From positions 1 through 64,000 of the forward strand of contig JAOUMB010000009.1 in the NCBI GenBank assembly GCA_029881725.1: DNA of 64,000 bases, written 5' to 3'. The position numbers and the translations under genes are program-made. This document shows positions 1 through 8,542 of the stretch, one piece after another (positions within the stretch are counted from its first letter, which is position 1; each line of letters starts with the position of its first letter). A model generated the notes under the pieces. That model did no database searches and was not told the DNA's origin. It saw nothing but the letters and a program-made list of their open reading frames with translations. Origin of the DNA: Nitrospirota bacterium (lineage in GTDB: Bacteria > Nitrospirota > JACRHL01).

Positions 1-1
1 C

Positions 2-2716
2 CCGCCCGAGGAATTGGCCAGCCCGTTGGTGAAGGGCGCGCTGAAACACGTCGACCGTGGGCAACTGGCGATGTCACTGGAAGAGTCCGCGGCACTCGCC
101 CAAGCCCTCGGCATCAGGCGCTTGTCCCAAGAGACACTGAAATCCATCCACGAGAAGTCCCAGGGATGGATTGCCGGAACGCTCCTGATGCAACAGAGCG
201 AGGACATGGCCATCAGCGAGGAAACTCCCGGAGTACTCGATTCGAATGGAACCATGTTTGATTTCTTCGCGGGAGAAGTTCTGGCATCTGTCGAGCCGGA
301 AACACATGAATTCCTGCTGACCATATGTTTTCTCCCCGAAATTTCAGTGGAAACAGCCCGACAACTTTCCGGAACGTCAACCGCAGGCAAAATTCTTTCA
401 GCTCTGTATCGAAAAAATCTGTTCCTGGAAAAACACGGACACCCAACCCCGGTGTACACGTTTCATGCGCTGTTCCGGGATTTCCTGCAACACCAAGCGG
501 AGGAAAAACACGCCCCGCCCCAACTCGCTGCGATCAAACGGAGCTCAGCCCGCGTCCTTGAGCATGCAGGCAATTTTGACTCGGCCTTGGCGCTGTCGGC
601 GTCCATCGGTGACTGGGAACACGTCGTCGCAATCATTTTGGAACAAGCACCTGTACTGATGCAGCAAGGTCGTTTCAAGCTACTTCAACAGTGGATCGGG
701 CGCATTCCGGATGATGTTGTGAAGGAGTACCCCGTGCTCTCCATGTGGCTCGGAAGCGCCACACTCCCGGAAGATCCAGCCACCGCCCGCACGCACCTCG
801 TCCACGCGTATTCGCTGTACCACACCGCCGGTGAAACGGGCGGATGCCTGACGGTCTGGCCCGCAATCGTCGAGACGATCATGTACGAGTGGGGGGACTT
901 TCACCCGCTCGACCAGTGGATCAACTCCCTGACCGCGCTGCTGGGGGGGCAGCCGCAATTCCCGTCCGCCCGGGTGGAGGCCCAGGTCGTCACGGGGATG
1001 TTCAGCGCGCTGATGTTCCGGCAACCGGACAATCCGGACCTGCCGGTTTGGGAACACCGAATGGAGGAACTGGTCGAAGGGACGACCGACCCCAACCTTC
1101 GGATAATCATCGGATCCCGTCTGGCGCAATATGGCTCGATGACAGGCACCTTTGCGAAGGCCCGGCAAATCTTGGACCGGCTTCGGCCCCTGGTTACCGG
1201 CGAAGGCGTATCCCCATTAGCCCGGATTACCTTCCACTCGGTCGAGGCCATCCACTTCTGGATTACCGGTCAGCCGGACGCATGTCTTGAGTCGGTCTCG
1301 AAAGGCCTGCGTATTTCAAGTGAGACCGGCGTGGCCGTATCCGATTTTTTCCTGTACTCGCAAGGGGCGTACGGGGCCCTGACCAAAGGGGACGTCCGTT
1401 CCGCCGAAGAGTATCTTTCTCACATGGAAAGCGGGTTATCCCCCGACAGGTACCTGGACCAGTCACTCTTTTATTACCTCGTCTCGTGGGCCAGCATCCT
1501 TAAAGGTGACGCCTTGCGGGCGGAGGAAGAGATCGGGTTCGCCCTGGAGCACTCCACCCGTTCAGGGATGCACTTTTCCGAAGGAATCGAACACTTGGCT
1601 GCTAGCCAGGTCGCAGTGCATAGGGGAAAACACAACAAAGCAAAATTCCACCTAGAAAAAGCCAGAGCGATCGCGCGCTCCATGCGCAGCGAGCACATGG
1701 AGTTCATGTGTCTCCTGTTGACCGCATATATCGGGATTTCGGTTGGCGATACGCCAACCGCAGAGGGAGCGCTGCGTAGCGCCCTTGCCCTAGGGCGGAA
1801 AAACAGTTACGTGAACTTCCCCTGGTGGCAACCGTCGATGATGTCGGTTCTGGCTGAAACGGCCCTTTCCGCGGGGATTGAGCCCGAGTACGTCCAGACA
1901 CTGATCAAGGTGCAGGGACTCACTCCCAGCTCGTTGGCTCCCCCGCCACGGGATTGGCCTTGGCCGGTGCAGGTGGAAATGCTGGGGGGGATGCGCCTGT
2001 CGGTGGACGGGAGCCTGGTGAAGTTTGGTCGCAAGGTCAAGAAAAAGCCCCTTGAATTTCTCAAGGCCATTATCGCGCTGGACAGTGGCGCGGGAGTCCC
2101 CTGGGAAAGGGTGGCTGACCTGCTTTGGCCGGAATCAGAGGGGGACGCCAGTGAAAAGGCATTTGCCATCACCCTTCACCGCCTCCGCGAACTCCTTGGG
2201 AACAGTCAGTTGATCCGCAGGATCGAGGGGAAACTGTCGGTGAATCCCGAGCTGTGCTGGGTGGACGCCGTTGCGTTTGAGCGCGTGCTCGACATCGCTC
2301 AGCGTTTAAAAAAACAGGGGGATACCGCAGGCTATTATCAATCGCTGGAGTCCGCCCTGTCCCTGTACAAGGGAACGTTTCTGCCCAATGATGACGACCT
2401 CCCGTGGGCAGTACCAACCCGGGAGCGCCTGAGGTCCCGTTTCGTTGACGCCACCTGCGAACTGGGGGAACACCTGATGCAACTGGACGGTACCGAAGCC
2501 GTCCACCGGTATCAGAATAGCATCGCCATCGACCCCCTGCAGGAAGTCCTCTACTGCGGGTTGATCCGCCACCACCTGAAGCATGACAGCTACGGCGAAG
2601 CCCTTTCCGCATACAACCGGTGCAAGGACGTCTTTGCGTCGGCAGACCTCCCGTTAAGCCCCTCGGGCCCCCTGGAAATCCTGTTCCAGGAAATTTCTGC
2701 CCCGGGCAGAAAATAA
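2..2716 (+). CDS. MalT/SARP-like ATPase-TPR-BTAD transcriptional regulator, 5' partial
   Basis: The reading frame is already open at the left edge (Pro-Pro-Glu-Glu before the first possible TTG), so the N-terminal AAA/STAND ATPase region lies outside the window. What remains starts in the part that follows the NTPase in MalT-like regulators (EGWxAG-like segment near residue 55), continues as about 500 residues of helical TPR-like repeats, then a winged-helix OmpR-type DNA-binding domain at about 654-745 (KKPLEFLKAIIAL, VADLLWPE) and a bacterial transcriptional activation domain (BTAD) at about 755-895. Such proteins are signal-sensing activators; which signal cannot be read. It is the obvious candidate regulator of the ThDP/citrate-synthase-like operon 317 bases downstream on the same strand. 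That link is inference from position. Confidence 0.85.
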   Translation, partial: PPEELASPLVKGALKHVDRGQLAMSLEESAALAQALGIRRLSQETLKSIHEKSQGWIAGTLLMQQSEDMAISEETPGVLDSNGTMFDFFAGEVLASVEPETHEFLLTICFLPEISVETARQLSGTSTAGKILSALYRKNLFLEKHGHPTPVYTFHALFRDFLQHQAEEKHAPPQLAAIKRSSARVLEHAGNFDSALALSASIGDWEHVVAIILEQAPVLMQQGRFKLLQQWIGRIPDDVVKEYPVLSMWLGSATLPEDPATARTHLVHAYSLYHTAGETGGCLTVWPAIVETIMYEWGDFHPLDQWINSLTALLGGQPQFPSARVEAQVVTGMFSALMFRQPDNPDLPVWEHRMEELVEGTTDPNLRIIIGSRLAQYGSMTGTFAKARQILDRLRPLVTGEGVSPLARITFHSVEAIHFWITGQPDACLESVSKGLRISSETGVAVSDFFLYSQGAYGALTKGDVRSAEEYLSHMESGLSPDRYLDQSLFYYLVSWASILKGDALRAEEEIGFALEHSTRSGMHFSEGIEHLAASQVAVHRGKHNKAKFHLEKARAIARSMRSEHMEFMCLLLTAYIGISVGDTPTAEGALRSALALGRKNSYVNFPWWQPSMMSVLAETALSAGIEPEYVQTLIKVQGLTPSSLAPPPRDWPWPVQVEMLGGMRLSVDGSLVKFGRKVKKKPLEFLKAIIALDSGAGVPWERVADLLWPESEGDASEKAFAITLHRLRELLGNSQLIRRIEGKLSVNPELCWVDAVAFERVLDIAQRLKKQGDTAGYYQSLESALSLYKGTFLPNDDDLPWAVPTRERLRSRFVDATCELGEHLMQLDGTEAVHRYQNSIAIDPLQEVLYCGLIRHHLKHDSYGEALSAYNRCKDVFASADLPLSPSGPLEILFQEISAPGRK

Positions 2717-2831
2717 TCCCCTTTCTGTATCCAATCTGTAATTCCGACCTCGGTTAGAGTGCTTCTCGCGACCGGATGATCGCAGGCACCGGTCCACAAC
2801 CCGCGACGGATATTGTCCGCCCGGGAAGGCA

Positions 2832-2988
2832 GCCACGGCTCATCTGCGAAACCAAGGGGGAAATTGGGGGAGCCGTGGCCGCCACCAACGCGCGTTCTGC
2901 GGAGAGAAGACAAATAAAAGCCGGAGCGTAAATTGGGGGAAAAAACGCTCCGGCTTAGGCAGACAGTGTTGCGAACTGTCTAGTGCCT
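2832..2988 (+). promoter_or_regulatory. Three consecutive hairpins in the 317-base leader of the ThDP operon
   Basis: Bases 2717-3033 carry no gene. They hold three inverted repeats in series: GCCACGGCT/AGCCGTGGC (2832-2840 with 2871-2879), AAGCCGGAGCG/CGCTCCGGCTT (2918-2928 with 2946-2956, 17-base loop ending in six A) and AGACAGT/ACTGTCT (2961-2967 with 2975-2981) extended by AGGC/GCCT. The first two loops both contain AAATTGGGGGA. No hairpin has a clear T-tract, so attenuation, protein binding or RNA processing are all open. The stem CCGGAGCG/CGCTCCGG also occurs after rpmB at 28821-28843. I could not match a known riboswitch. Confidence 0.6.
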
Positions 2989-3033
2989 GCGCACATTCTA
3001 GCATGTGTTCGGAATTTTATGGAGAGGGGATAG

Positions 3034-4890
3034 ATGGCAAAAACAGTCTACGCAAAGGGCGAGCGGGCCGTGAGCTCGTGGGGGCCCCGCGAGGAACCAT
3101 ACGAGGCAACGGACCTGATCCTCTCCTACGTGAACCAGTTGGGAATCAAATGCGTGTTCGGGGTGCCTGGCGGGGCCGTTGAGCCCATGTTCAACGCCAT
3201 GGCCCGCAGCGAAGCCAAGGGTGGAGCACGGGTCGTCGTGGCACGCAACGAGTGCGGCGCGGCGTTCATGGCCGACGGCTACGCCCGGGAAAGCGGCGGG
3301 TTGGGCGTATGCGTCGCCACGACCGGACCTGGCGCAACCAACATGCTCACGGGGGTCGCGTCCGCGTATCAGGATCGGATTCCCCTCCTCGTGATTACCG
3401 CCCAGACCGCCCTCCCCACGTTCGGGCGAGGAGCGATCCAGGAATCTTCCTGCACCGCCATCGACACCACCAGCATCTTCCGACATTGCACAAAATACAG
3501 CACGCTCGTCTCCCACATCGAACAGCTGGAACACAAGCTGGCATCCGCCATTACCGTCGCGATGCAGGAACCCAAGGGGCCTGTGCACCTGAGCATCCCG
3601 CTGGACTTACAACGCGCAAAGATAGTCTCAAGCGAACCTAAGTTTGATCTGACCAATCGTTTTTTCTCTCCCGCACTGGTTGACCCCCGCGCGCTTGACG
3701 ATCTTGCTGGGCGACTACTGGCCGCTCATCGCGTCACGATCATTGCCGGAGAAGGATGTACCGATGCGGGCGGATCCCTGTTGCGGCTCGCCGAACGGAT
3801 TCATGCCAAGGTGGTTACAACTCCGCAAGGAAAAGGGGTGGTCAGCCCCTATCACCCCTTGTATCAAGGCGTGTTTGGCCTTGCTGGGCATGCATCGGCA
3901 CACGACGCTCTTGCCGACCCTGAAGTCGATCTGGTGTTGGCAGTAGGAACTGCCTTGGACGAGATCGCCAACAAGTGCTGGGACGAAAACATCGTATTTA
4001 CCCCCCGTTTGGTCCACCTTGATTCAGACGCCGGAAATTTCAAATTCACCCCCATGGCCCGGATGCACGTGCCGGGAAACATCCAGGCCACGGTTGATCA
4101 CCTGATCTGCAAGCTGGGGATTCCGGAGTACGGCATGAAAGCGGCGCCTCCATCCAGCCCGGCATCCGGCCCGCAATTCGACGCGGCGGGAAAGTCCATC
4201 GCCCGGCGTCGCGACGCCTACAAGCTGTGGATGAACCGAATGAACGAGTCCTACAAGTGCATTGAGGATACGGACACGATTTTGCCGCAGCGGCTGATGT
4301 TCGAACTCTCCACCCGCTTTCCCCAGGGAACGCGCTTCCTGGCGGATATCGGAAACAGCTTCCTGTGGAGCCTGCATTACCTGCACCCATACGAGTCGCC
4401 CGATCCAGAACGGCATGCCATTCCCGGGGGCCACTTTCGGACCAGCATGGGCTTTTCCTCCATGGGCTGGGCCATCGGGGGCGCTGTGGGCACGACACTC
4501 GCGCGTCCGGGAACCCCGGTGGTCTGTATCGTGGGGGACGGCAGCCTGCTGATGAACGGCCAAGAATTGTCGGTGGCCGTGGCCGAACGCATCCCGGTGG
4601 TGTTTGTTGTTCTCAACGATGCCTCGCTGGGCACGGTCAAGCACGGGCAACGGCTTGCCGGTGCCGAACAGGTTGGATGGCAGTTGCCGCAAGTGGATTT
4701 CGTTCAATACGCGCGCTCCATGGGAGCCACCGCTCAAGCGCTTCGCACCCCGGCGGACTTCGACTGCCTGGATGTCGACGCCATGCTCTTGCGTCGCGGC
4801 CCGACCTTGCTGGACGTCTACATTGACCCGGAAGAAGTGCCCCCCATGCGGATGCGCATGGCGTCGCTTGGAACGGGGGTGGGCGAATGA
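3034..4890 (+). CDS. ThDP-dependent acetolactate-synthase-like enzyme
   Basis: 618 residues, the usual length of the acetolactate synthase / benzoylformate decarboxylase superfamily. The N-terminal pyrimidine-binding domain shows the catalytic Glu in RNECGAAFMADGYAR (near residue 72) and the TTGPGATN motif. A central Rossmann-like domain follows, and the C-terminal pyrophosphate-binding domain has GDGSLLMNGQ ending in the Mg/ThDP-binding ND about 27 residues later. Expected chemistry is decarboxylation of a 2-oxo acid and possibly carboligation; the substrate is unknown. A purine-rich stretch (GGAGAGGGG) lies just before the ATG. The stop overlaps the next start (ATGA at 4887-4890), so translation is coupled to the first citrate-synthase-like gene. 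It is not linked to an ilvN or to other branched-chain genes, which argues against a housekeeping ALS. Confidence 0.85.
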   Translation: MAKTVYAKGERAVSSWGPREEPYEATDLILSYVNQLGIKCVFGVPGGAVEPMFNAMARSEAKGGARVVVARNECGAAFMADGYARESGGLGVCVATTGPGATNMLTGVASAYQDRIPLLVITAQTALPTFGRGAIQESSCTAIDTTSIFRHCTKYSTLVSHIEQLEHKLASAITVAMQEPKGPVHLSIPLDLQRAKIVSSEPKFDLTNRFFSPALVDPRALDDLAGRLLAAHRVTIIAGEGCTDAGGSLLRLAERIHAKVVTTPQGKGVVSPYHPLYQGVFGLAGHASAHDALADPEVDLVLAVGTALDEIANKCWDENIVFTPRLVHLDSDAGNFKFTPMARMHVPGNIQATVDHLICKLGIPEYGMKAAPPSSPASGPQFDAAGKSIARRRDAYKLWMNRMNESYKCIEDTDTILPQRLMFELSTRFPQGTRFLADIGNSFLWSLHYLHPYESPDPERHAIPGGHFRTSMGFSSMGWAIGGAVGTTLARPGTPVVCIVGDGSLLMNGQELSVAVAERIPVVFVVLNDASLGTVKHGQRLAGAEQVGWQLPQVDFVQYARSMGATAQALRTPADFDCLDVDAMLLRRGPTLLDVYIDPEEVPPMRMRMASLGTGVGE

Positions 4891-5708
4891 CCGGCAGGGG
4901 AATCGATACCCAGGTGCGGGACCGAAAGGAGGTTTTCGCCACGCGGTCCCGCACCCGGATTTGGGGAGAGAAGCCATCGCCCGCCAATCCCTATCTCGCG
5001 GACGCGGCGATATGTCACGGATACGACCACCTGGATCTGATTCGGCACTGCGGGTTTGCGGATGTCCTGTACCTGCTTTTCCGCGGGGAACTCCCATCGC
5101 AAGACCAGTCAGCGCTTCTGGATTCCCTCATGGTGGCGCTGATTAACCCGGGACCACGCCACCCAGCATGCCGTGCCGTCATGAATACGGCCGTCAGCAA
5201 AACAAACCCGGCCCACTTTCTTCCCATCGGCCTTTCATTGCTCAGCGGTGACCACCTAGGCAACGGAGAGGTCGCTGCCGCAATGAAATTCCTTCTGGAG
5301 AACTCGGGCGGCGACCCGGAAGCGGTGGCAGGTGACCTGCTGGAATTGGCCCCCAGTCCGGAAGGCGACCGGCGGATTGCACCGGGGTTCGGAACCCGCT
5401 TCGGGGGAATTGACCCGATGGCGGGAAAGATCGTCAGGCACTTTTCCGTACTCCCGGGAGCGGGCGATGCGCTGCGCTGGGGAGCACGGTTTGTGGAAGC
5501 GATTGAAGGCCACGGGATGGGGTGGCTGATGCCGGGAATTGCTGCTGCTGTCTTCATCGACCTCGGTTTCTCACCGAGGGAGGGAGGTGGCCTGTTTCAG
5601 ATGATGAGTGCGCCGGGAATTCTTGCCCACGGACTGGAACTGGTGGGACAACCGCTGACCGCGATGCCCTTTGTGGAGAATAAGGATTATGTCATCGAAC
5701 GCGGCTGA
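4887..5708 (+). CDS. Half-length citrate synthase / citryl-CoA lyase-like protein A
   Basis: 273 residues, against about 430 for bacterial citrate synthase and close to the size of citryl-CoA-lyase-type proteins. The N-terminal citrate-synthase signature is visible (ICHGYDHLDLIRH then a LLFRGELPS helix), and near residue 170 PGFGTRFGGIDPMAGK aligns with the family's GFGHR...DPRA segment, keeping the Arg and the Asp-Pro but with Thr in place of the His. The C-terminal part (APGILAHGLELVGQP) is also typical of the fold. Activity could be condensation or cleavage of a citryl-CoA-like thioester; the altered His leaves catalysis uncertain. It starts inside the ThDP gene's stop codon and its end overlaps the next gene by 20 bases, so the three products are probably made in fixed ratio. 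Confidence 0.75.
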   Translation: MTGRGIDTQVRDRKEVFATRSRTRIWGEKPSPANPYLADAAICHGYDHLDLIRHCGFADVLYLLFRGELPSQDQSALLDSLMVALINPGPRHPACRAVMNTAVSKTNPAHFLPIGLSLLSGDHLGNGEVAAAMKFLLENSGGDPEAVAGDLLELAPSPEGDRRIAPGFGTRFGGIDPMAGKIVRHFSVLPGAGDALRWGARFVEAIEGHGMGWLMPGIAAAVFIDLGFSPREGGGLFQMMSAPGILAHGLELVGQPLTAMPFVENKDYVIERG

Positions 5709-6564
5709 GCAGTGCGAGGCGCTCCACTTCTGGGATACGCGGCGCAACGTGATTCGCACGCGGGTCGGCGGCGCGGTCATTGGGGAAGGCGTCGTGTTCA
5801 GCCACGGCTACTCGATGCTTGAAGAACTTACCGGGCACGCAACTTTTTTCCAGGTGCTCGTTCTGAACGTTACCGGACGGCTGCCGGAAAAACGCCTTGC
5901 GGACTGGCTGGAGGCCACCTTTACGTGCATGAGCTGGCCTGATCCCAGAATTTGGTGCAACGGGGTGGGATCCTACGGGGGCGCTTTGCGCACCTCCCCC
6001 GTTGCCGCCATCACCGCAGGCACCCTTGCTGCGGACTCAAGGTTATACGGCCCGGGGTCGTTTCCCCTGGTTGCGGAGACCATTGGGAAAGGCCTTCGGC
6101 TTCGGCAACAGGGAGCACCCACCGCCGACATCGTAGCGCGCCTGAATCGACGCGCCGATTCGCCGTCGGCGGCGGTCCCCGGGTACGCACGTCCAATTGC
6201 CGCCGGGGATGAGCGTATTCCAGTGATGGACCAGGTTGCCCGCAACCTTGGCTTTACCGCTGGCCCGCACCTTGAACTGGCCATCGATATCCACGATTAC
6301 ATGATGGCGGAATTCGAAGAAGGTTTGAATCTTGCCGGATACCTTGTGTCATTTCTGATGGACCAGAACATGAGTGCAAAAGAGATTTACCGGCTGTATT
6401 CGCTCTGTGTGAACAGCGGGATCCACGCATGTTACGGAGAGGCATTCGATAACCCTCCAGAGTCCTTTCTTCCCCTTATGTGCGACGACATCGAGTACAC
6501 AGGCCATCCATCCAGAAAAACACCAAACCATCAGCAAGATAAGGAGAATGTGTATGTTCAATAA
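5689..6564 (+). CDS. Half-length citrate synthase-like protein B
   Basis: 291 residues from the ATG at 5689, which is preceded by a good ribosome binding site (GGAGAATAAGG); an in-frame TTG at 5671 is less likely. It is a second, divergent citrate-synthase-fold protein: VGGAVIGEGVVFSHGYSMLEEL matches the start of the family in layout, and VPGYARPIAAGDERI near 170 sits where GFGHR...DPRA is expected. Key active-site residues appear replaced, so it may be a structural partner of protein A rather than a second enzyme. Its start lies inside gene A and its end overlaps the following small gene, supporting a heteromeric complex. Function is inferred only from fold and context. Confidence 0.65.
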   Translation: MSSNAAEQCEALHFWDTRRNVIRTRVGGAVIGEGVVFSHGYSMLEELTGHATFFQVLVLNVTGRLPEKRLADWLEATFTCMSWPDPRIWCNGVGSYGGALRTSPVAAITAGTLAADSRLYGPGSFPLVAETIGKGLRLRQQGAPTADIVARLNRRADSPSAAVPGYARPIAAGDERIPVMDQVARNLGFTAGPHLELAIDIHDYMMAEFEEGLNLAGYLVSFLMDQNMSAKEIYRLYSLCVNSGIHACYGEAFDNPPESFLPLMCDDIEYTGHPSRKTPNHQQDKENVYVQ

Positions 6565-6793
6565 CAGTATTTCCATGCACGATATTCCGGAAGGAAAAAC
6601 CGAGTATTTCGTTTGCGTCCCGCAACTAACTAAGTTTGGTTGCGATGTACGTGATCAGGAAAGTGGCCGCCAGGTCCACAACATGATTCTGGCTGGGCCA
6701 TTTGAGGAGCAAGAGCCCGCAATTCTGGCTCGTTCCTTTATTCAGGAGTCTGGTGTGGACGCTCGGCTGGTGAGGATTGATGACCTTGACTGA
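6554..6793 (+). CDS. Small acidic hypothetical protein closing the ThDP operon
   Basis: 79 residues. I chose the ATG at 6554 because AAGGAG sits seven bases upstream of it; the ATG at 6548 would leave almost no spacing. The gene overlaps the 3' end of citrate-synthase-like gene B by 11 bases. The product is acidic, with two Cys and no signal peptide or membrane segment, and ends in Asp-Asp-Leu-Asp. I recognise no domain. Tight coupling to the three upstream genes suggests an accessory subunit or carrier-like partner, but nothing in the sequence (for example a Ser phosphopantetheine motif) proves that. Confidence 0.6.
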   Translation: MFNNSISMHDIPEGKTEYFVCVPQLTKFGCDVRDQESGRQVHNMILAGPFEEQEPAILARSFIQESGVDARLVRIDDLD

Positions 6794-6866
6794 CCCCGCC
6801 AACCGCACCTGAAACAATACCGGTTCTGTGTCCATCCCATCGCGTTACGTCTTCGAAGGAATGACT

Positions 6867-6941
6867 CAGAGGTGGCCCGGTAATCCCCCCGCACGCTGGC
6901 CCGACCGGGCATCGACCCACCCGCGCCCCCGGCCACCTCTG
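6867..6941. other. Large inverted repeat in the gap after the ThDP operon
   Basis: The 315 bases from 6794 to 7108 hold no gene I can support. They contain an exact 11-base inverted repeat, CAGAGGTGGCC (6867-6877) with GGCCACCTCTG (6931-6941), enclosing a smaller GCCC/GGGC hairpin. There is no T-tract, so a classical terminator is not certain, though it is placed where the operon should end. Confidence 0.5.
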
Positions 6942-7108
6942 CCCAACATACGCCCCAGGTCCCGGAATCCATCCCCCTTCGGGCGTGAAAGGACGGACGC
7001 CCCCGTGCCTCACAAACGCCACAATCTGGCGGAACCAAATCCGGATCCCGTGCCGCTTCGGCTATCATCAAAGTGAATCGATTCCCATTGAGGCCCAAGG
7101 AGCGCCCC

Positions 7109-7336
7109 ATGTTGATGACATCGGAAGAGGCCCAGACCAAATGGTGCCCGTTTTCCCACTCCATCCCCGGCCCCGTGGAGTCGCCCGGTACCACCGGGCG
7201 CCGCATGGCCGCCAACCCGGACGCCACCTGCCTGGCCGAGGCCTGCGCCACCTGGCGCTGGTGGGCCGACCCCAAGGGCGAGCAGCCGGGCGACTATGCC
7301 CCGGTCGGGTATTGCGGCTTGGCCGGAAAGCCGTAG
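7109..7336 (+). CDS. Small Cys/Trp-rich conserved-type protein
   Basis: 75 residues from the ATG at 7109, preceded by AAGGAGCG at good spacing; a GTG at 7073 in the same frame has no such site. The protein has five Cys: KWCPFS, then a CLAEACATWRWW segment and GYCGLAGKP at the C-terminus. The pattern suggests a metal-binding or disulphide-bonded mini-protein of a kind often annotated as hypothetical. There is no signal peptide. It ends 35 bases before the small multidrug export gene. Function unknown. Confidence 0.65.
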   Translation: MLMTSEEAQTKWCPFSHSIPGPVESPGTTGRRMAANPDATCLAEACATWRWWADPKGEQPGDYAPVGYCGLAGKP

Positions 7337-7371
7337 GGTCACCCCTCCGGCCTTTTTGCCCCCGATCCCCG

Positions 7372-8055
7372 GTGCCCCATCCCACCCAGCCGGAACCACC
7401 GCAACCGGGCTGGCGCCGGTTGGGGAACCGCGTCGAAGGACGGGTACTGGCCATCGGGCTGGCGCTGGCGCTGGCCAGCACCGGCGCCCTGACCGCCACA
7501 TGGACCCTTAACCCGGACCTGGCCCGGCTGATCGGCGCCGTCGTGGTGTCCAACATCATGTTCGGTTTCGCCGCAGGGCTTTCCGTGGGGTATGCGGCCC
7601 ACCTGAGCCACGCCTTGGTAATCCCGGTCAACATGCTGGTGGAGACGGTGGTGGTGCTGCTGTTCTATCCCCTGTTCGTGCTCGGCTGGAACCGGGCCTC
7701 GGCCACCGGCCCCCTGCAACGGCTGGTGCAACGCACGGTGCGGATGGCGGAGCGCCATCAGGAGCGCATCCGCCGCTACGGCCTGCCGGGACTGCTGCTG
7801 TTCGTAATGGTGCCATTCTGGATGACCGGTCCGGTGGTGGGGTGCGCCATCGGCCACATGCTGGGCTTTCGCGCCCGCACCAACCTGACCGTGGTGCTGA
7901 CCGGATCTTATCTGGCCACCTTCGGCTTTGCCTTGCTGCTAAAGGGCCTTGAAGACCGCCTGGCCCAGGTCGGCGCCTGGGCACCCCTGCTGCTGGTGGC
8001 GATCATCATCGGCGTGGCCGTTGCAGGCCATTTCCTGCGCCCCCCGGAAAAATAA
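7372..8055 (+). CDS. Small multidrug export-family membrane protein
   Basis: 227 residues from the GTG at 7372. The frame is open further upstream, but that stretch overlaps the preceding gene and is Pro/Arg-rich shadow sequence. The protein has about five hydrophobic segments, with a cytoplasmic Arg-rich loop (MAERHQERIRRYG) before a GLPGLLLFVMVPFWMTGP helix, the pattern of the putative small multidrug export family (Sm_multidrug_ex). It would lie in the inner membrane; its substrate is not known for the family in general. It converges on the truncated haemoglobin gene and shares a bidirectional terminator with it. Confidence 0.75.
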   Translation: MPHPTQPEPPQPGWRRLGNRVEGRVLAIGLALALASTGALTATWTLNPDLARLIGAVVVSNIMFGFAAGLSVGYAAHLSHALVIPVNMLVETVVVLLFYPLFVLGWNRASATGPLQRLVQRTVRMAERHQERIRRYGLPGLLLFVMVPFWMTGPVVGCAIGHMLGFRARTNLTVVLTGSYLATFGFALLLKGLEDRLAQVGAWAPLLLVAIIIGVAVAGHFLRPPEK

Positions 8056-8091
8056 AGAAAGGGGGGGCCGCTTTCGCGATCCCCCCTTTTT
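8056..8091. terminator. Bidirectional rho-independent terminator
   Basis: AAAGGGGGG (8058-8066) pairs with CCCCCCTTT (8081-8089) across a 14-base loop. A-rich sequence on the left and T-rich on the right give a terminator for both the export gene (plus) and the globin gene (minus). Confidence 0.8.
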
Positions 8092-8119
8092 CCAACGGGG
8101 TCACACACATCGGGAAGGC

Positions 8120-8488
8120 TTATTTGTTCAGCACGTCCGCGCGGGTGCTTTCGGCGATGGCGCCCACTTCGGCGATCATCTCCGCCGGCACGTTCAGCTC
8201 GGCCAAGGTGGAACGCAGGTGGGTCATCACGTGCTCGAAGTGCGAGTCGTTCAGGCCCATCTGCTGCACCAGACGGCGATGCCCCTCGCGCATGTCCTGT
8301 CCGCTGTAGAAATTCGGACCCCCGAAGGCCATGGTCAAAAAGGCCTTCTGCTTGGCAGCCTGCTTGGTCATGTCCACGCCCTCAAAAAACGGCGCGATGT
8401 ACGGATCGTTCTCCACCCGCTTGTAAAACATATCCACGGCGGCGTTCACGGCCCCTTCACCACCCAGACGCTCGAAAAGACTGCTCAT
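8120..8488 (-). CDS. Group 1 truncated haemoglobin
   Basis: 122 residues from the ATG at 8488, which follows a clear GGAG; a longer frame upstream runs through the operator. The globin begins MSSLFERLGGEGAVNAAVD, typical of group I truncated haemoglobins, with the Phe-Tyr pair of helix B (MFYKRV), and a conserved proximal His in REGHRRLV and the later HFEHVMTHL helix. The likely role is nitric-oxide detoxification or oxygen handling in the cytoplasm. Its promoter region holds an NsrR-type palindrome shared with the divergent nsrR-like gene, which fits NO-induced expression. Confidence 0.9.
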   Translation of the reverse strand: MSSLFERLGGEGAVNAAVDMFYKRVENDPYIAPFFEGVDMTKQAAKQKAFLTMAFGGPNFYSGQDMREGHRRLVQQMGLNDSHFEHVMTHLRSTLAELNVPAEMIAEVGAIAESTRADVLNK

Positions 8489-8542
8489 GATTGGCTCCTT
8501 TTTCCTGATCAGCGTGAGCACCATCCGTGCACACACAAAATT

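Noticed and set aside
2717-3033. TPP riboswitch before a ThDP enzyme
   Set aside because: No CTGAGA or ACCTGAT-type THI-box core is present; the hairpins do not fit that class.
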